From positions 201,460,978 through 201,524,977 of the forward strand of contig CP136066.1 of assembly GCA_032622095.1 (NCBI GenBank): 64,000 nt of DNA, given 5' to 3'. Under the pieces are notes generated by a model, which saw only the letters and a program-made list of their open reading frames with translations, did no database searches and was not told where the DNA came from. This document shows positions 1-61,530 of this stretch, piece by piece; the stretch's first letter is position 1, and each line of letters begins with the position of its first letter. Source of the DNA: Siphonodentalium dalli. Taxonomy: Eukaryota; Mollusca; Scaphopoda; Gadilida; Siphonodentaliidae. Both the position numbers and the translations under genes were made by a program.

Positions 1-324
1 TTTGAAATCTATTGTTTTTCACCATCGAGACTTATTAGTGGCTCAGTAAAAATTTAACGAGCCGACGGTCTCGGAACAAATTGCGGATGAAGATGGATAA
101 CTCTAAAATGAAGAGAGGCTTTGTGTTGATAATAAGGCCAAATTTTGTCAAACAACATGTTGCTAAATAACACGTTTCTGGCAATTTTATACTATAGTTG
201 ACAGTGGTTAGCATTATTTTTGGGCAATTAATTGATTCTGATAACTGAAGCGGCATTTCTAAAAATGTTGTTGTTGTTGTTGGAATCTGATTATATGGGG
301 ACTATCAAATCGGATTGAGTACCT
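1..324 (+). mobile_element. Right part of TTAA-flanked element, family J
   Basis: The segment ends in GGATTGAGTACCT before TTAA (325-328), the complement of the family J terminus AGGTACTCAATCC seen complete at 21845-22093. Interior sequence matches 41600-41830 (MPLQLSESIN-like frame in both). The left end is outside the window. Confidence 0.7.
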
Positions 325-329
325 TTAAT

Positions 330-779
330 TAAAATTTTAGTTGTGAAGATAGAAAATATATCTACAAATTCTACCACTTGAACAAATAATAGTGGTTTGT
401 CAATCGACTTGACAATCAATTTCTAACAAACTAAAGTGACATCTATAGGCCTCTGACTTAAAATGTTTTACTTTGAAGTTCACATGTATACCTATTTATA
501 ATACACAAACCCCTTTATTTTTCATTTGTTCACTAAACTCTTTGAGTCGTCTTATTTTTTGCTCAATTTTAAATTCGCGCATCCATCTGTGCACGAATAG
601 TGGTAAATATATGTGCCAAGTTTCATAAATATTGACTGAAAAATGTAGGATTACAAGCTCGGAAAAGATGGATGGATGGATGGATGGACGGATGGACAGA
701 CGGACAGGATGATTCCTATTTTTGTTTATGTAACTGATTTTTGCAGAAATATTCCATTTGTGCAGCATCTTACACTCAC
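330..779. repeat. Dispersed repeat with GGAT/GGAC tetramer tract
   Basis: The core at 666-708 is a degenerate GATG(GATG)n/GGACAGAC run followed by sequence like other mollusc repeats. No coding signal is convincing. This is BRF1 intron downstream of exon 12. Confidence 0.5.
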
Positions 780-50280
<49,501 letters not shown>

Positions 50281-50297
50281 ATCTGCTGTCTCTTTAG
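50281..50297 (-). other. BRF1: Probable BRF1 5' UTR remnant after acceptor
   Basis: TTTTTTCACAG precedes these 17 bases and the ATG. This implies an upstream noncoding exon whose position I could not find. Confidence 0.6.
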
Positions 50298-50379
50298 CTG
50301 TGAAAAAAGTAAGTTCTTAAGGATACATTCAGCATTTCAGGCTAATTCTATCAAAATTCTTGCAAGCACTTATACCTTG

Positions 50380-50847
50380 CAGCCCTGGGAATTAAGGAAA
50401 ATTTGCCTAGGCGATATATTTGCCTAGGTAAAAGAAATTGACCTAGGCAAAAACAGATTTTACCAAGGCAATTTTGCAACAATATTGCCATCTCAAATTA
50501 ATATGATTCAATAATGCTTAGTTATTTTGGGGGAACATTATTTCCAGGCCACTACTCAACATATATGTACAACTCCACAAATCATGTCCAAAACAAGTGT
50601 CCTTATACCGGGTAGCTAGTTGCTGCCCAGTGCCATGGAAACAATTGTAGGACAATATACAATGTATGTAAAGAGTGATTTAAGGAAGTCATTTTGGCTA
50701 AAGAGGTTCTATTTCTTATAGACACAAATACAATTTAGTAACCCAATTAACTTTTTTTACCTAGGAAATATAATTGCCTAGGCAAACCGATTTTGCCTCT
50801 GCTTTTACCTAGGCATTGCCTATTGCCTAGGTTAATTCCCAGGGCTG
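50380..50847. mobile_element. Family D element, copy 2
   Basis: CAGCCCTGGGAATTAAGG to TTAATTCCCAGGGCTG. About 90 percent like 8036-8505 by eye. It starts 100 bp upstream of the BRF1 ATG. Confidence 0.85.
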
Positions 50848-50887
50848 AGCCTTGACAAACCACTACCAGAATATGTTAATATGCAGG

Positions 50888-51007
50888 TCATTCACTCAAG
50901 CAGGGAGCAATCAACTTTATTTGTTACACAGTGTTAGAGATAGCTGGTCATTCACTCAAGCAGGGAGCAATCAACTTTATTTGTTACACAGTGTTAGAGA
51001 TAGCTGG
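50888..51007. repeat. 60-bp tandem duplication, two identical copies
   Basis: TCATTCACTCAAGCAGGGAG through GTTAGAGATAGCTGG is present twice without difference. Confidence 0.93.
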
Positions 51008-51983
51008 TCAGTTGGGATTTTGGCTATGGACATATGATCTAAAAATCATCTTAGCCAAAAGGTTTATATTGCATGTACATGTACCTGACCTGTGATTCTT
51101 GCAAAATGGATGCTTACACATTTCCCGCACAAACTAACATTCTGTTAACAGTCTTGAAGCAGTGTTGCTCTCTATTAAATACTCATTCTAGCCTTGCACT
51201 AGTTCAGATCATGTACTTTTTATGGCAGTTAATCATTTCCAATAATTTTTTATACTTGCTGAGAAAGCTGTTCCCAAAATTTCCCTTCTTAAAATATGAT
51301 TAAAGTCATTTAAGTGTTATTTAATATGTGGTCTTCAGATAGCATAGATTCCTTTAGGTGGTGCACTTGCTTAACAATTAAGTAGTTTTCTATGTATGTT
51401 CATCCTCAACTTTTCAATTCCTTACATAGCTCAAGCGTGGAAACCCCTTAATAAATGAATGCTTGTGTTGAACACAAAAATACCGGTAGTTGTGATAAGT
51501 GTAAAACGAAGTAATTGCCATAGACCACATAGCTGTTTAATTATACAAATATTAGCTTGTGTGGTTTGTAGTAGTGTTGAAATGATTAGGGGTTTTCTGA
51601 AGTCGACCAGGAGAAGTCAACTGCAAGTTGATTAGCCGAACCCCATCTCCGGGTGACATGATTGACAAGGGACGTCTTCTCAAATAATATTTTGAAAACT
51701 GTTATTCGTGAGTCTTTAACTGATTATTTCACAAATATGTCATTAATGCCAACTTAATGGTATTTGTCACGAGAAATCTAGTCAAAAATAAAAATTAATA
51801 GGCTTGATGAATGTAACTAATCTCTATGAGTAAAGAGTAGAGAGGTAAACATGATGTTAGAAACTGTAGAGAAGGTAAACATGATGTTAGAAACTAACTC
51901 TGAACAAAATCCGGAACGGCCGAACCGATGCTGGGACTTAGTAGAAGGTTCATTTGATAAAAAGTTTGGGGTTGATGACTTAA
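51008..51983. other. Upstream region, nothing certain
   Basis: Short frames only. An imperfect direct duplication GTAAACATGATGTTAGAAAC lies at 51845 and 51875. TAGTGTTGAAATGATTAG at about 51573 resembles an hAT end. Confidence 0.4.
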
Positions 51984-52204
51984 CCCTTTGAGTGCCAGGT
52001 CCGATTTTTGTATCGACCCATATACCCTGTGCCAATGCATTCTCTTATATATGCGAGTTGACCATAGGTCGCCTCGCATATATAAGAGAATGCATTGTCC
52101 TAACCCAAAAAAAAATAATTTAAAAAAAAAAAATCATTTTTTTTTAGGGCACTCTACAGACCATAAATTAGGGCCGATGAGATCGGCCCCTGACACTAAA
52201 AGGG
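51984..52204. mobile_element. TTAA-flanked palindrome element with CCCTTTGAGTGCCAGG terminus (family A3)
   Basis: CCCTTTGAGTGCCAGGTCCG to CTGACACTAAAAGGG, with TTAA at 51980-51983 and 52205-52208. A single copy of the same CCAATGCATTCTCTTATATA palindrome is inside, although the ends differ from family A. Confidence 0.88.
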
Positions 52205-52401
52205 TTAATGTAGGTAACAACTTGAACAAGACCCATAGAAGGATCAGCTAATAATATAGAAGCTAATTAAAACAATATGCCAGCTAGTGTAGCAGCACAC
52301 CAGCACAGAGTTGTTAGCATCTTTTGAGAAAACTAGGGAAATCGTGCATGATGAGTTGAGCTTTCATTCTGCATGTACTTGTCCTGTGTTAACACGCGGC
52401 A

Positions 52402-53467
52402 TAGGCTCCTGCGAATATTCGAGATTCGATTTGAAAGTCAAATTCGATTCGAATTCGAGTCGAAATTGCCAACTCGAAATTTTGAATATACTATGACGGA
52501 AAAGTAGGCTGTTTCAGGACAAGTACACATGTCGATCTTAGCTGTTTGTGGAATTTAATTCCAGAAAATGATGTATATATGCACATTATAATTCTTATTG
52601 TACATAGCCAACAATTAGCCACGATAGGACGACTAAATACGTCTGAATTATATAGCTTTAAAATGGTAGCAAAAGCTAGCAGATAGCCAATGGACTGACG
52701 ACGCAGTAAATTATAATAGCTATGAGACTGGGCTACTGATAGCGTTATCCATAGTCTATTCGATTCCGCGTTATGTAATATGGGTGAGAATGTAAACAAC
52801 ACATGTTCCTGGTGTCGAAAAGTGCATTTGGCACTGTTCTCTTTTGAAGTTGACTTTCAGTTTCAGAGTTTTCTTTTACAATGGACAAAATTTCGTCCAT
52901 CATTCATGTTTATTATAAACATGATAAAGCTGCAGGCACGTGTGATGAATGCAACATGCATGGTGTATAAATCGCAAGCATCTGGGACAATGACCCATCT
53001 ATGGAATCATCTGTTCAAGAAGCATCAACCAATACATGAAGAGGCTACACTGCGACTGTTGTTGCGTCTTCAAGTTTATAACAACGGGTGTTTCCGAATG
53101 CCGATTTGCAATTTTGCATGTACATGTACATGCAAACTGTAGAAATTTCGTGTGATTTTAGTTTGATAATCCGTTTAGTGGTAATATATTAATCGTTGTG
53201 ATGGCCGCATGGACGTTTTAATCTGCTTTGTTTTCTTGACAATTATAAATTGAAGTTAATAGTATATCAAACGATGGTTTATCGCCACATAAGTTCTGAT
53301 GGAACTTCATGCATGTAGTTCATAGAACGTTTCACAAATAATCTAATCGTTGACAAAACATACCTAATTGAGAATGCAACACATAGATATGATTCGATTC
53401 GATATTCGATTTGATTTCGTGAATTCGATTCGATATTCGATCAAAATATCCAATTCGCAGGATCCTA
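52402..53467 (+). mobile_element. hAT-type element H5, relative of H2 (1066 bp)
   Basis: Termini TAGGCTCCTGCGAAT and ATTCGCAGGATCCTA. The exact 8-bp duplication is ACGCGGCA (52394-52401, 53468-53475). The BED finger remnant at 52880-53070 is damaged by a small deletion before its CxxC pair and lacks the start codon seen in H2. Confidence 0.93.
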
Positions 53468-53895
53468 ACGCGGCAGCATATCGGTGTCATCAAAGAGTCG
53501 CTAAAGGGAGTAATGACTGAATCTCTGAATAACAAGGGTACCATTGTATTGAAGGATGTTCATTATTTGAAGGGAACTTTACTCCTTATGTTATTTATGG
53601 CAATCAGTATTTGAGACGTGCGGTTTTGAAATTTCATTTTGGTTTTAATAGAAGAGTCAAGTTTTCCGGATTTATTTAACCACATGTATACGTATTATGA
53701 TATACAGCCAAATAAACTGACATTAAATAATACTTGAATGTGGTATATTACAAAATATATATACCAGTAGGTAAAGCACACTTCATGTTGGCGGACCAAG
53801 TACATGTAAAAGTCCACGGAGTGTCCGATTTAAACGCGTCGAATCCCGTTAATTGTTGGTAAGTTGTCATTAGCCCTCCATTTTATCATCGTATA

Positions 53896-54108
53896 CAGTA
53901 ATGCCCAAAGTAATTGACCACTTAACCACAGCAGAATTATGGGTAATTTTTCAGGATTTAGTCGGAAATATGGCTTGTTGCCATTCATCGGAAAGCTCTC
54001 GGCGAGAGCTTTCCAATGAATGGCAACAAGCCATATTTCCATCTAAATCCTGAAAAATTACCCATAATTCTGCTGTGGTTAAGTGGTCAATTACTTTGGG
54101 CATTACTG
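53896..54108. mobile_element. TA-flanked foldback, family B, complete palindrome (213 bp)
   Basis: CAGTAATGCCCAAAGTAATT to its complement. The whole element is one near-perfect palindrome centred at GCTCTCGGCGAGAGC, with TA on both sides. Confidence 0.92.
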
Positions 54109-54181
54109 TATGTGATGCTGCATCTTGTGACCGATGAATAACTTCCAACACCTGGTAATCAGTAATCACGAAAATGTCAAC

Positions 54182-55398
54182 TAGGGATCTGCGAATCGGG
54201 GATTTTGCATCGAATCGAATCTCGATATCGAATCTCCTTCCTGATATCGGCATCGAATCGAATCTCGAATCGAATCAGCTAGTGATTGACATTATCTACT
54301 AGTACCATTGTGTTTATCTGTGTCTCATGACAACAAACTGCAAAGTTCACTAGATACTATATAGCAATGCTAATCTCCTTAAACATCCGTTGGAACTTGT
54401 GTTTTGTTTTAGGGAAATCATGACATAGGCAAGTCACTCTCAGTCTCATGGAGGATTTGCGATATGTTGCATTGAATTTCTATCTAGCTGTGTCATGGCG
54501 AACATGACACAAGAATTGACAGTAAGACACTTGAAGACAGTTCAATCAACTTATCACAAACCCCATGGAATGGAAGTCACTTGTCTACATTATTTAATAA
54601 AGATTTGACACAAGTGGACATGGGTACACCATTCAGCTACCGTATATAGTTGTTGTAGTCTGATTCCAATGGTAGTTATCTGTTAAACTGTTCACCCCTC
54701 AATAGATCAAGCACCTACATCACATATTCACAGTAGTTGTCTTCACGGAGGGGGTCCCAGAAAACAGACACAAGTGTTAAATGTTATCAACAAGATTCAA
54801 TAGATTGTAACTTGATGCAACGCTCTCGATTTCTCGGGAAACTGAAAGTAGGAAATTTATAGGAATTCTGCCAGCAGTGTCGCAGATAACTGGTCACACA
54901 TGATAACGTTCATTTAAGAACGTAACAGACCGATTGTTCTAAGGTTTCTCACGGTTTCTGTTCATTCCAATCCAGGTTTGTTCACTCATAACAGCGGCTG
55001 ACATTGAATTTTATTCATGTAATCTGAATTGGTTATATGAAGTCCTAAGCTAATCAATTGATTTCCGAATCTAGCGAAAACGCACCGTGTAGACAATTTA
55101 CATAGTGTCGATACAGATTACAAATATATGCGGCGATTGATCACCTTCACGGGTTGCGATCGAAGCACATAATTTGCATAAGCAGATCTATTCTGAACGC
55201 CATACATTCATAATTACCTACATTGGCTAACTTGGCAACCTTGTGCTTCAATTTTTGTGAGCTCATGTCATTTGGCATGTGTTATTTAGATGCAAAAATC
55301 AAGACTATATCCGAATCAGCGGACCGATTCGGTGTCGATCTCGAATCGGGTGCCGGATATCGACATTGAATCAAATCTTGAATATTCGCTGGTCCCTA
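54182..55398. mobile_element. hAT-type element H6 (1217 bp)
   Basis: Termini TAGGGATCTGCGAATC and ATTCGCTGGTCCCTA. The exact 8-bp duplication is ATGTCAAC (54174-54181, 55399-55406). Subterminal ATCGAATCGAATCTCGA arrays tie it to H2/H5. No coding remnant recognised. Confidence 0.92.
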
Positions 55399-55867
55399 AT
55401 GTCAACTTATATTGACAACATTTAAATGTGTCACAGTCTCCCCAATGATGAATAATACAGGTACAACTGACAATGATACGCCATTGTCATTTGCAAATAG
55501 GATCCAATAGGCTAATGTTTAAAGAGGTCGCGACTCATGGGAATTTCCGCGGAACCCCTGTGCGACAATTGTGTCTGCAGGGTTTCCATTTGTAGTACAC
55601 CATGCGCATCACACGCATTTTTGAATGTTTATTGCATGACGTCTATTTATGGAATGTGAATGCGTCTCAACATACAATTTCATCAAATTTGATGGTATTA
55701 TGAATTTTAATAATTAAAGAATTTAATTATCAGAAAATCATTCATGAATTTCGTATTTTGAATTTGGAAAATGCTGATTGAGTCAGCTCACTTACGTATA
55801 AATAGCTAGGCCTACCTACTTTAGTTTCCGACAATATGTAGGCAGTATATAATTACCGTATATATAT

Positions 55868-57886
55868 GTTAGGCCTAAAAAAAAAATACGTTTGTTTCCG
55901 CTAACCCGACCGACCCTATTTTAAACCCCGACCCTAAACTTTTTTATTGCCATTGCAAAAAAAAAAAAATGGACCAAATTTTTTTTTTTTTACTTAAATT
56001 TTTTTTTTTTAATTTAGGTCCCAATTCATATCATAACAAGATGCAAAACATTTATATATTTATATTTATCATATGACTCAATCATTATTTACGTTGGAAC
56101 GTATGTCATAAATCAATTTCATATGAACTACTAGTTCATATCACCTTCCGATAATTGGATTGGTTTGTTGACAAAAAGTGTGTTCTGATTGGCTGAATGG
56201 CAGCCTGGGCCGAGCCGCATCTCTAACTAAATGCAGGTCAAATCCGTGCGCGTCAATCAACGCGATGCCGAAATTCTCGCAATTATAATCTTGAAATATA
56301 TACTTTTGGACATTGTTATATGATAAATAGAATATGTAATTCGTATTTATCTAATAAACATACGATATAATGTCACAAACTGAGAACAGAATAGCGCACT
56401 ATATCTTTGCGTGCATATTATTTCTGCTAGTTCACCAGGTGTAATTGGGCTTCCGGTGCAATGAAGTGACGTCACATTTTTTTAACCTTTTGCTGCCGAT
56501 ATCATATAGGTATTTAGTGATTTGTGTGGGTTTTGGACATCATAATCAATTTATAGGTGTCATATGATAAATAGAATATGTAATTCGTGTTTCTCTCAAA
56601 TGATATTTATGAAACTCGTCACGAATTTTCAGTTTTCTCTCGCCGGAGGCTCGAGAAAACTGAAAATTCTTAGACTCGTTTCATAAATATCATATGAGAG
56701 AAACACTCATTTCATATCCTCTATATATTAACATAAGAAATTTAAGTTTACAAAAAGATTTAAGTTTAACAGTTGCATGGAATCATACTGTAAAGTATGT
56801 TTGGCTTTATCTAGCTTTCATCTGTGAAAACTTCAAATAATTTGAGTTCAGGTATGTTATCATTCAGTGTTCAGACTTCAGTATTTCAATCAATTACAGC
56901 ACAGGAACATTAACAATTTGATCAAATCAACCTGGTTATCAAGTGGGATCTCATAATACCAAATGAAAAATTAACATAGAGATTAGTACCATATATATTC
57001 ATTACTACCTAATACATGTACATTGTTTCTATACTACATGTACATGTAGTATTTCTGCATATTATGTACGGTATGTGTCTCACTTGAATTTTATAAAATA
57101 GCCTATTTGTGAATTAGAGTGATAATGGCAAGTCTCATTTCAAGCAGGATAAGCATAATCCATTGAAGCAAAAGATATTTGACAATAACTTATAAGCATT
57201 TCCAATCCATTCATATATAAAAAAAGTTCCAAAGTTATGCTTGAGAAACTTGACCTCTCAGTAAAATTCAAAATACTGACTCAAAGAGCCTTAGATTAGC
57301 TCTAAGACTAAATGCAATGGATTTTATAAAATTTTCCAGGGGAAGAACCCCCACCAATCATCAGGGGGTCACCCTTCCCAAACATTCCTCTGCTCAGACC
57401 TTCAGGTTATGCCTTCGGCATATCATTGCTCAAAAACAGGTGTCCCCAAAAAATACCTAGATCCTTCACTGAATGCCGAGGAGAAGGTGGTGTTGTGAAG
57501 CAATCCTTAAGAGATCGGTACAAGACAGTCACTCCAATATGTGAACAGTGCAGTGGTGCTGGACTGACTCCAGTTGTCGCCAGACCATATGGGAATTATT
57601 ATGATTATCAAAGACTATATTAGTATATAGACTAGTATATACAGTATGTAAATATTAAAGCATATGTAAGATTGAATTGGAGTTTCTAGTTCCTCTGTCA
57701 TCTCGGTTAACCTGATTGGGGCTAAGAAGTGCATAGTTTGGGTTATTGACAAGTATTATACAGTTATTTTTAAAGATACTGAGAAAAAAAAAAGTTAAGA
57801 AAAAAAAAAAATTAAGCCTACCTACCTACCCTAATTTTTTTTTAGCTCGTTAGCGGAAACAAAGGTATTATTTTTTTAGGCCTTAC
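55868..57886. mobile_element. 2-kb element with AGGCCTAAAAAAAAA termini
   Basis: GGCCTAAAAAAAAAATACGT plus TTGTTTCCGCTAAC is inverted at GTTAGCGGAAACAAAGGTAT plus TTTTTTTAGGCC. It contains an ACTCGT foldback and a small frame (57426-57623) with VVARPYGNYYDYQR that I do not recognise. Target duplication unclear. Confidence 0.65.
56561..56729. repeat. ACTCGT foldback, locus 5
   Basis: ATTCGT, ACTCGT, ACTCGT and ACTCAT lie in one orientation, with arms GTTTCTCTCAAATGATATTT / AATATCATATGAGAGAAAC and GAATTTTCAGTTTTCTC / GAGAAAACTGAAAATTC. The flanks TGATAAATAGAATATG and CATATCCTCTATATATT fit the consensus. Confidence 0.87.
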
Positions 57887-58239
57887 CTGAATTTCTGCAA
57901 TGTTATTCACTGACGTATTCATCATTTCAGGGTCACATAACCCAGTGCAACAGCAATTACCACTTCCCTATCTGTATGATGTACTACAGTACTACTTACA
58001 AGCAAGATGCCATAACCGAAAGGACAGTTTTTTTGTGATGACGGCTGTTTCAGTTAATAGACATAACCGTAAACGACCAAGTTTTTTGGTTAACCACACA
58101 TCTCTATTCAGTATGCCATGTTGGGAATTTGTTTCGATGTTTCGACTAATCAAAACTGGGAGATTTCAACATTGAGCTATTTAATAATTGAGTCGACGTT
58201 GATTAGTCGACTAATCGTTTCAACACTAGTTTCAACAGG

Positions 58240-59800
58240 TTTGGTCTTCTGTAGTCACTATTTCATTGGCTGATGACTAGGGTGCAAAATTGTTCACATT
58301 GCAAAATCCTCAGTAAACTCAATAAGGACTAAGGTACAGTTCTCTGCCATGGCTAAATTTTCCAGAGAAATCACATTAGATTTGCGAGACAAACAGTGGC
58401 AAGAATCAAAATTGATTCACGCAATTTCCAACATCTGATTGCATAGAAAACTCTTTTCAGTGGAATAATATTAGAGTCAATATAATATTGGTATTCGCCT
58501 GAAAATACTGCAGTTCTTAACTTCTTACCAGGAGACGGGATCGATTGCTCTCGCACCAGTATGTACTTGCAATTTTAATAGATCGTATATCGAACTGCCG
58601 ATTCAGCTGCGATGTCACACGTGGGTGGGGAAATTGGGAATTAGCCCCAAATTAGCTGCAACATCGCACGATCCCCTTGATATCGGTACAATTTTCTTCA
58701 TACCGAATCTTGGCATATTGAGCTCTCTTCTCAACACATATACGCAATCTACTAAAACAAGAAATTATGGCATTGAAATCCATGTAAAAAGGATGACCGT
58801 GCAGTCACGACCTGCACTACTCAGACTAATATGTGTTGACTTATATATGAACGTCAAGATTTAATTAACTATAAATATTTCTTATAACCAATTACGTACA
58901 CGAAGTTGGTTGCTTGTGGTAGGGGGTTGGGTCTGTACCTCATAATTATCATATTGTACTCATACATGTATCTTCCAGCCTTTCGATCGTGGCTCCCCGG
59001 GGCCATTTTTTTTACTGGCACATACATGTATGCCCATTCTCAATTTGGATGAAATATTAGTTGTACTCGCCTCCACAACCCTTGGCCTTGGTTGGAAATT
59101 GGGGTTATTATGAGTGAGAACTTGGGTTTACCCCCTCATAATTTGGGTTGTTTGTTTTTTTCAAATCACAACCCAAATCGTTAGAATATAAGTAAGGAAG
59201 AACATTCAATTTCCAAGAACATGTTTTGTTTGTAGGCCTACCTGTACAAATTCTATAGTGATTTTATAGGTTGGGATTTGATCAGTTTGATTACAATTCC
59301 ATGGAGCTACATTTATACCAGCGCGGACTCGGAACCATGCACTATGAAACGTCAACCCAACCAAACCTAATGCGAACCATGCCAACATTATGCCTGCTTT
59401 GTGTGCTATGTCGCGTCGCTGTCAAAACATCAATAACTTTCGCGAGAAAATGCGCGTGCCAATATGACGTCGCTTTGGATACAACATATGACGTAACCTA
59501 ACAGTTTACAGACCATGCTTCTACTAATTTACAAAACTAAAGAAAAGTTTATTTAGTTATATGATAAACATTCAAGATATTTACGATATGAATTATTGTT
59601 TTCGTGAGGTGGCTAAGGAAAATTTGCAGTTTTACGTAAATTTCCGACATTTCCCGAATGGCATAGCAACCCGAGTCCAGTCGACAATATTTATGATTTA
59701 AGTCCAAAGAATAAACCATGTAATGCCTTAACGCAATGAATAATGTTATGTTGGCTATATGAAAAGTAACATTTTGTTGTTTTAATTTAATTGCAATGAC
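58240..59800. other. Upstream region, no gene recognised
   Basis: Includes a CpG-richer patch at 59320-59500 with TCGCGAGA and TGACGT motifs that could be promoter-like. No splice-linked exon can be assigned. Confidence 0.3.
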
Positions 59801-59810
59801 GTTTCAAGAT

Positions 59811-59972
59811 GGCGGCCCCTCAAATTCAAAATGACGGCGCCCCTAATTCAAGATGGCGGCGCCCATGTTCGGAAGCGAAAACAATATAAGGACGACCAGC
59901 GCATATGTTGCTGCGCAACATATGCGCAGCTGGGCGCAGTCCAGCTGGTCGTCCTTAAAAAAACGAAACGAA
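59811..59972. repeat. AAGATGGCGGC repeat and GACGACCAGC inverted pair
   Basis: AAGATGGCGGC-type units are followed by AAGGACGACCAGC and its inverse GCTGGTCGTCCTT around GCGCATATGTTGC/GCAACATATGCGC, a 13-bp-arm palindrome. Confidence 0.7.
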
Positions 59973-60115
59973 AACCGAGAGTCAACTCTTTTAGTCCAAA
60001 CCGAAACCAAAACCGTAACCGAGTCAAAATTTCAAAACCGCCCATCACTAGATGGAAATTGATGTGGAAGTGTTGGAAGTACAGAAAATGAGAAATGTGT
60101 ACAGTATACCCCCTC

Positions 60116-61190
60116 CTGTAGGTCGGGCAAAGATCCAAAATTGGCTTACTAGCGAAATCGGGCTCAGTAAGCCAATTCGATCTCTCGTTTTAATGTGTTT
60201 TATCAACGCACACCTGACTTTGCCAGGTGCCGCGAAAATGCGACATCCAATTTTCAACCCATCATTTAGGACGCATTAGCACGCTTTAAAAACCACCATT
60301 GTCTCACCTATTCGTAACAGTGTTAATCCCTTTAATTGGTGTTTAATGACAGCCAATAATTAAGCTTCCTATTTTCTTCCCTGATTAAGTTAGTAGCGCA
60401 AGTCTGGTGATGGCCGGCCACGTCATTTTTTTAAGACAATCTGTTGACAAAGGTCAAGGTAAGCTTTTGGTTGCAAGAAAATTGATTGGAGGATATTATT
60501 TCACAAATTCACATTATTTTCATGGTTAAGAGAACATTAGTATGGAAGCACACACGGACAATCACAAAATAACAAAGATCAAATTCGGAAGCGTGACGAT
60601 TGACAATGAAATGAGCTCGTTATCACGATTACCCGTGTCTCGACCTCATTAACGTTTTTGCACCGAGAGCGGTTGGAAACCGGCTACGAGAGTGGTAAAA
60701 TGGCGGCTAGAATGTATTTGTGCCGAAAAACTGAAGCAGTCTTCCGTAGATTTTAAAAAGAGTACTAATAATAAAGGTGTTTGCAAGCATCTCGCCAGGT
60801 ATATAAACAGCCAATCAAAAGTGTTCCTTGTGAAAATTCTCTGCTGCTGTCACAATTTATCATTTCCGGCCCAAGAACATTTTGAAAAGAAACTTATGAG
60901 CGAGAACAAAGCTATGAAACTGTCACTGGAATTATCAAACAAACAATAAGTAACACCAATTAAAGGGATTAACGCCATTTAATACGAGTAGGTGAGACAA
61001 TGGTGTTTTTAAAGCATGCTAATGCGTCCTAAATGATGGGTTGAAAATTGGATGTCGAATTTTCGCGATACCTGGCAAAGTCAGGTGTGCGTTGACAAAA
61101 CACATTAAAACGAGAGATCGAATTGGCTTACTGAGCCTGATTTCGCTAGTATTAGTAGTAAGCCAATTTTGCATCTTTGCCCGACCTGTC
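60116..61190. mobile_element. Foldback with about 230-bp inverted arms
   Basis: Left arm 60116-60345 (GTAGGTCGGGCAAAGATCCA, TGACTTTGCCAGGTRCCGCG) is inverted at 60951-61190. The 600-bp core holds an 85-codon frame (60692-60949) of unknown nature. Confidence 0.8.
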
Positions 61191-61530
61191 CTGCACAACA
61201 CGCCGCTATGGCCCTGTATCTGTATCTGTAGTTGTTACGTCCTAGTGACCAAGGCTGGCTTTTACAGGACGGGATCGAGTAGATCCATAATTTTTCCAGG
61301 AAGTTTTTATGCCGAACCCGTGACTTCTTCGCCAATCGCCATGGTAGGGATCTTTAACGTGCGCACATTGTTGCACACGGGACAGCCATTAGCGCCGGCT
61401 CCCGATCCGACGGTGTGCCAAGTGTAGTGTCATCCCTGGTCATGACATTACGAGAGGAGCAGAGCCAGAGGTACGAAGTTAGTCCAGTATGCATTTTTCA
61501 AATTTTGTCTGAGACTCTTTGGCTTCTGGA

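Noticed and set aside
496-768. Minus-strand frame with WMREFKIEQKIRRLKEFSEQ resembling BRF1 WMRENAEYLREQREKE
   Set aside because: Its surroundings are a GATG-rich dispersed repeat, the preceding expected residues (YILNE...) are absent and the donor is poor. Short chance similarity is more likely.
57426-57623. Frame with ICEQCSGAGLTPVVARPYGN as a host zinc-finger gene
   Set aside because: It is inside a 2-kb terminal-repeat element, short and unmatched by anything I can name.
51571-58230. Single 6.6-kb transposon with TAGTGTTGAAA ends
   Set aside because: The ends match but the flanking 8 bases (GTTTGTAG and GTTTCAAC) do not form a duplication; the ends may belong to separate relics.
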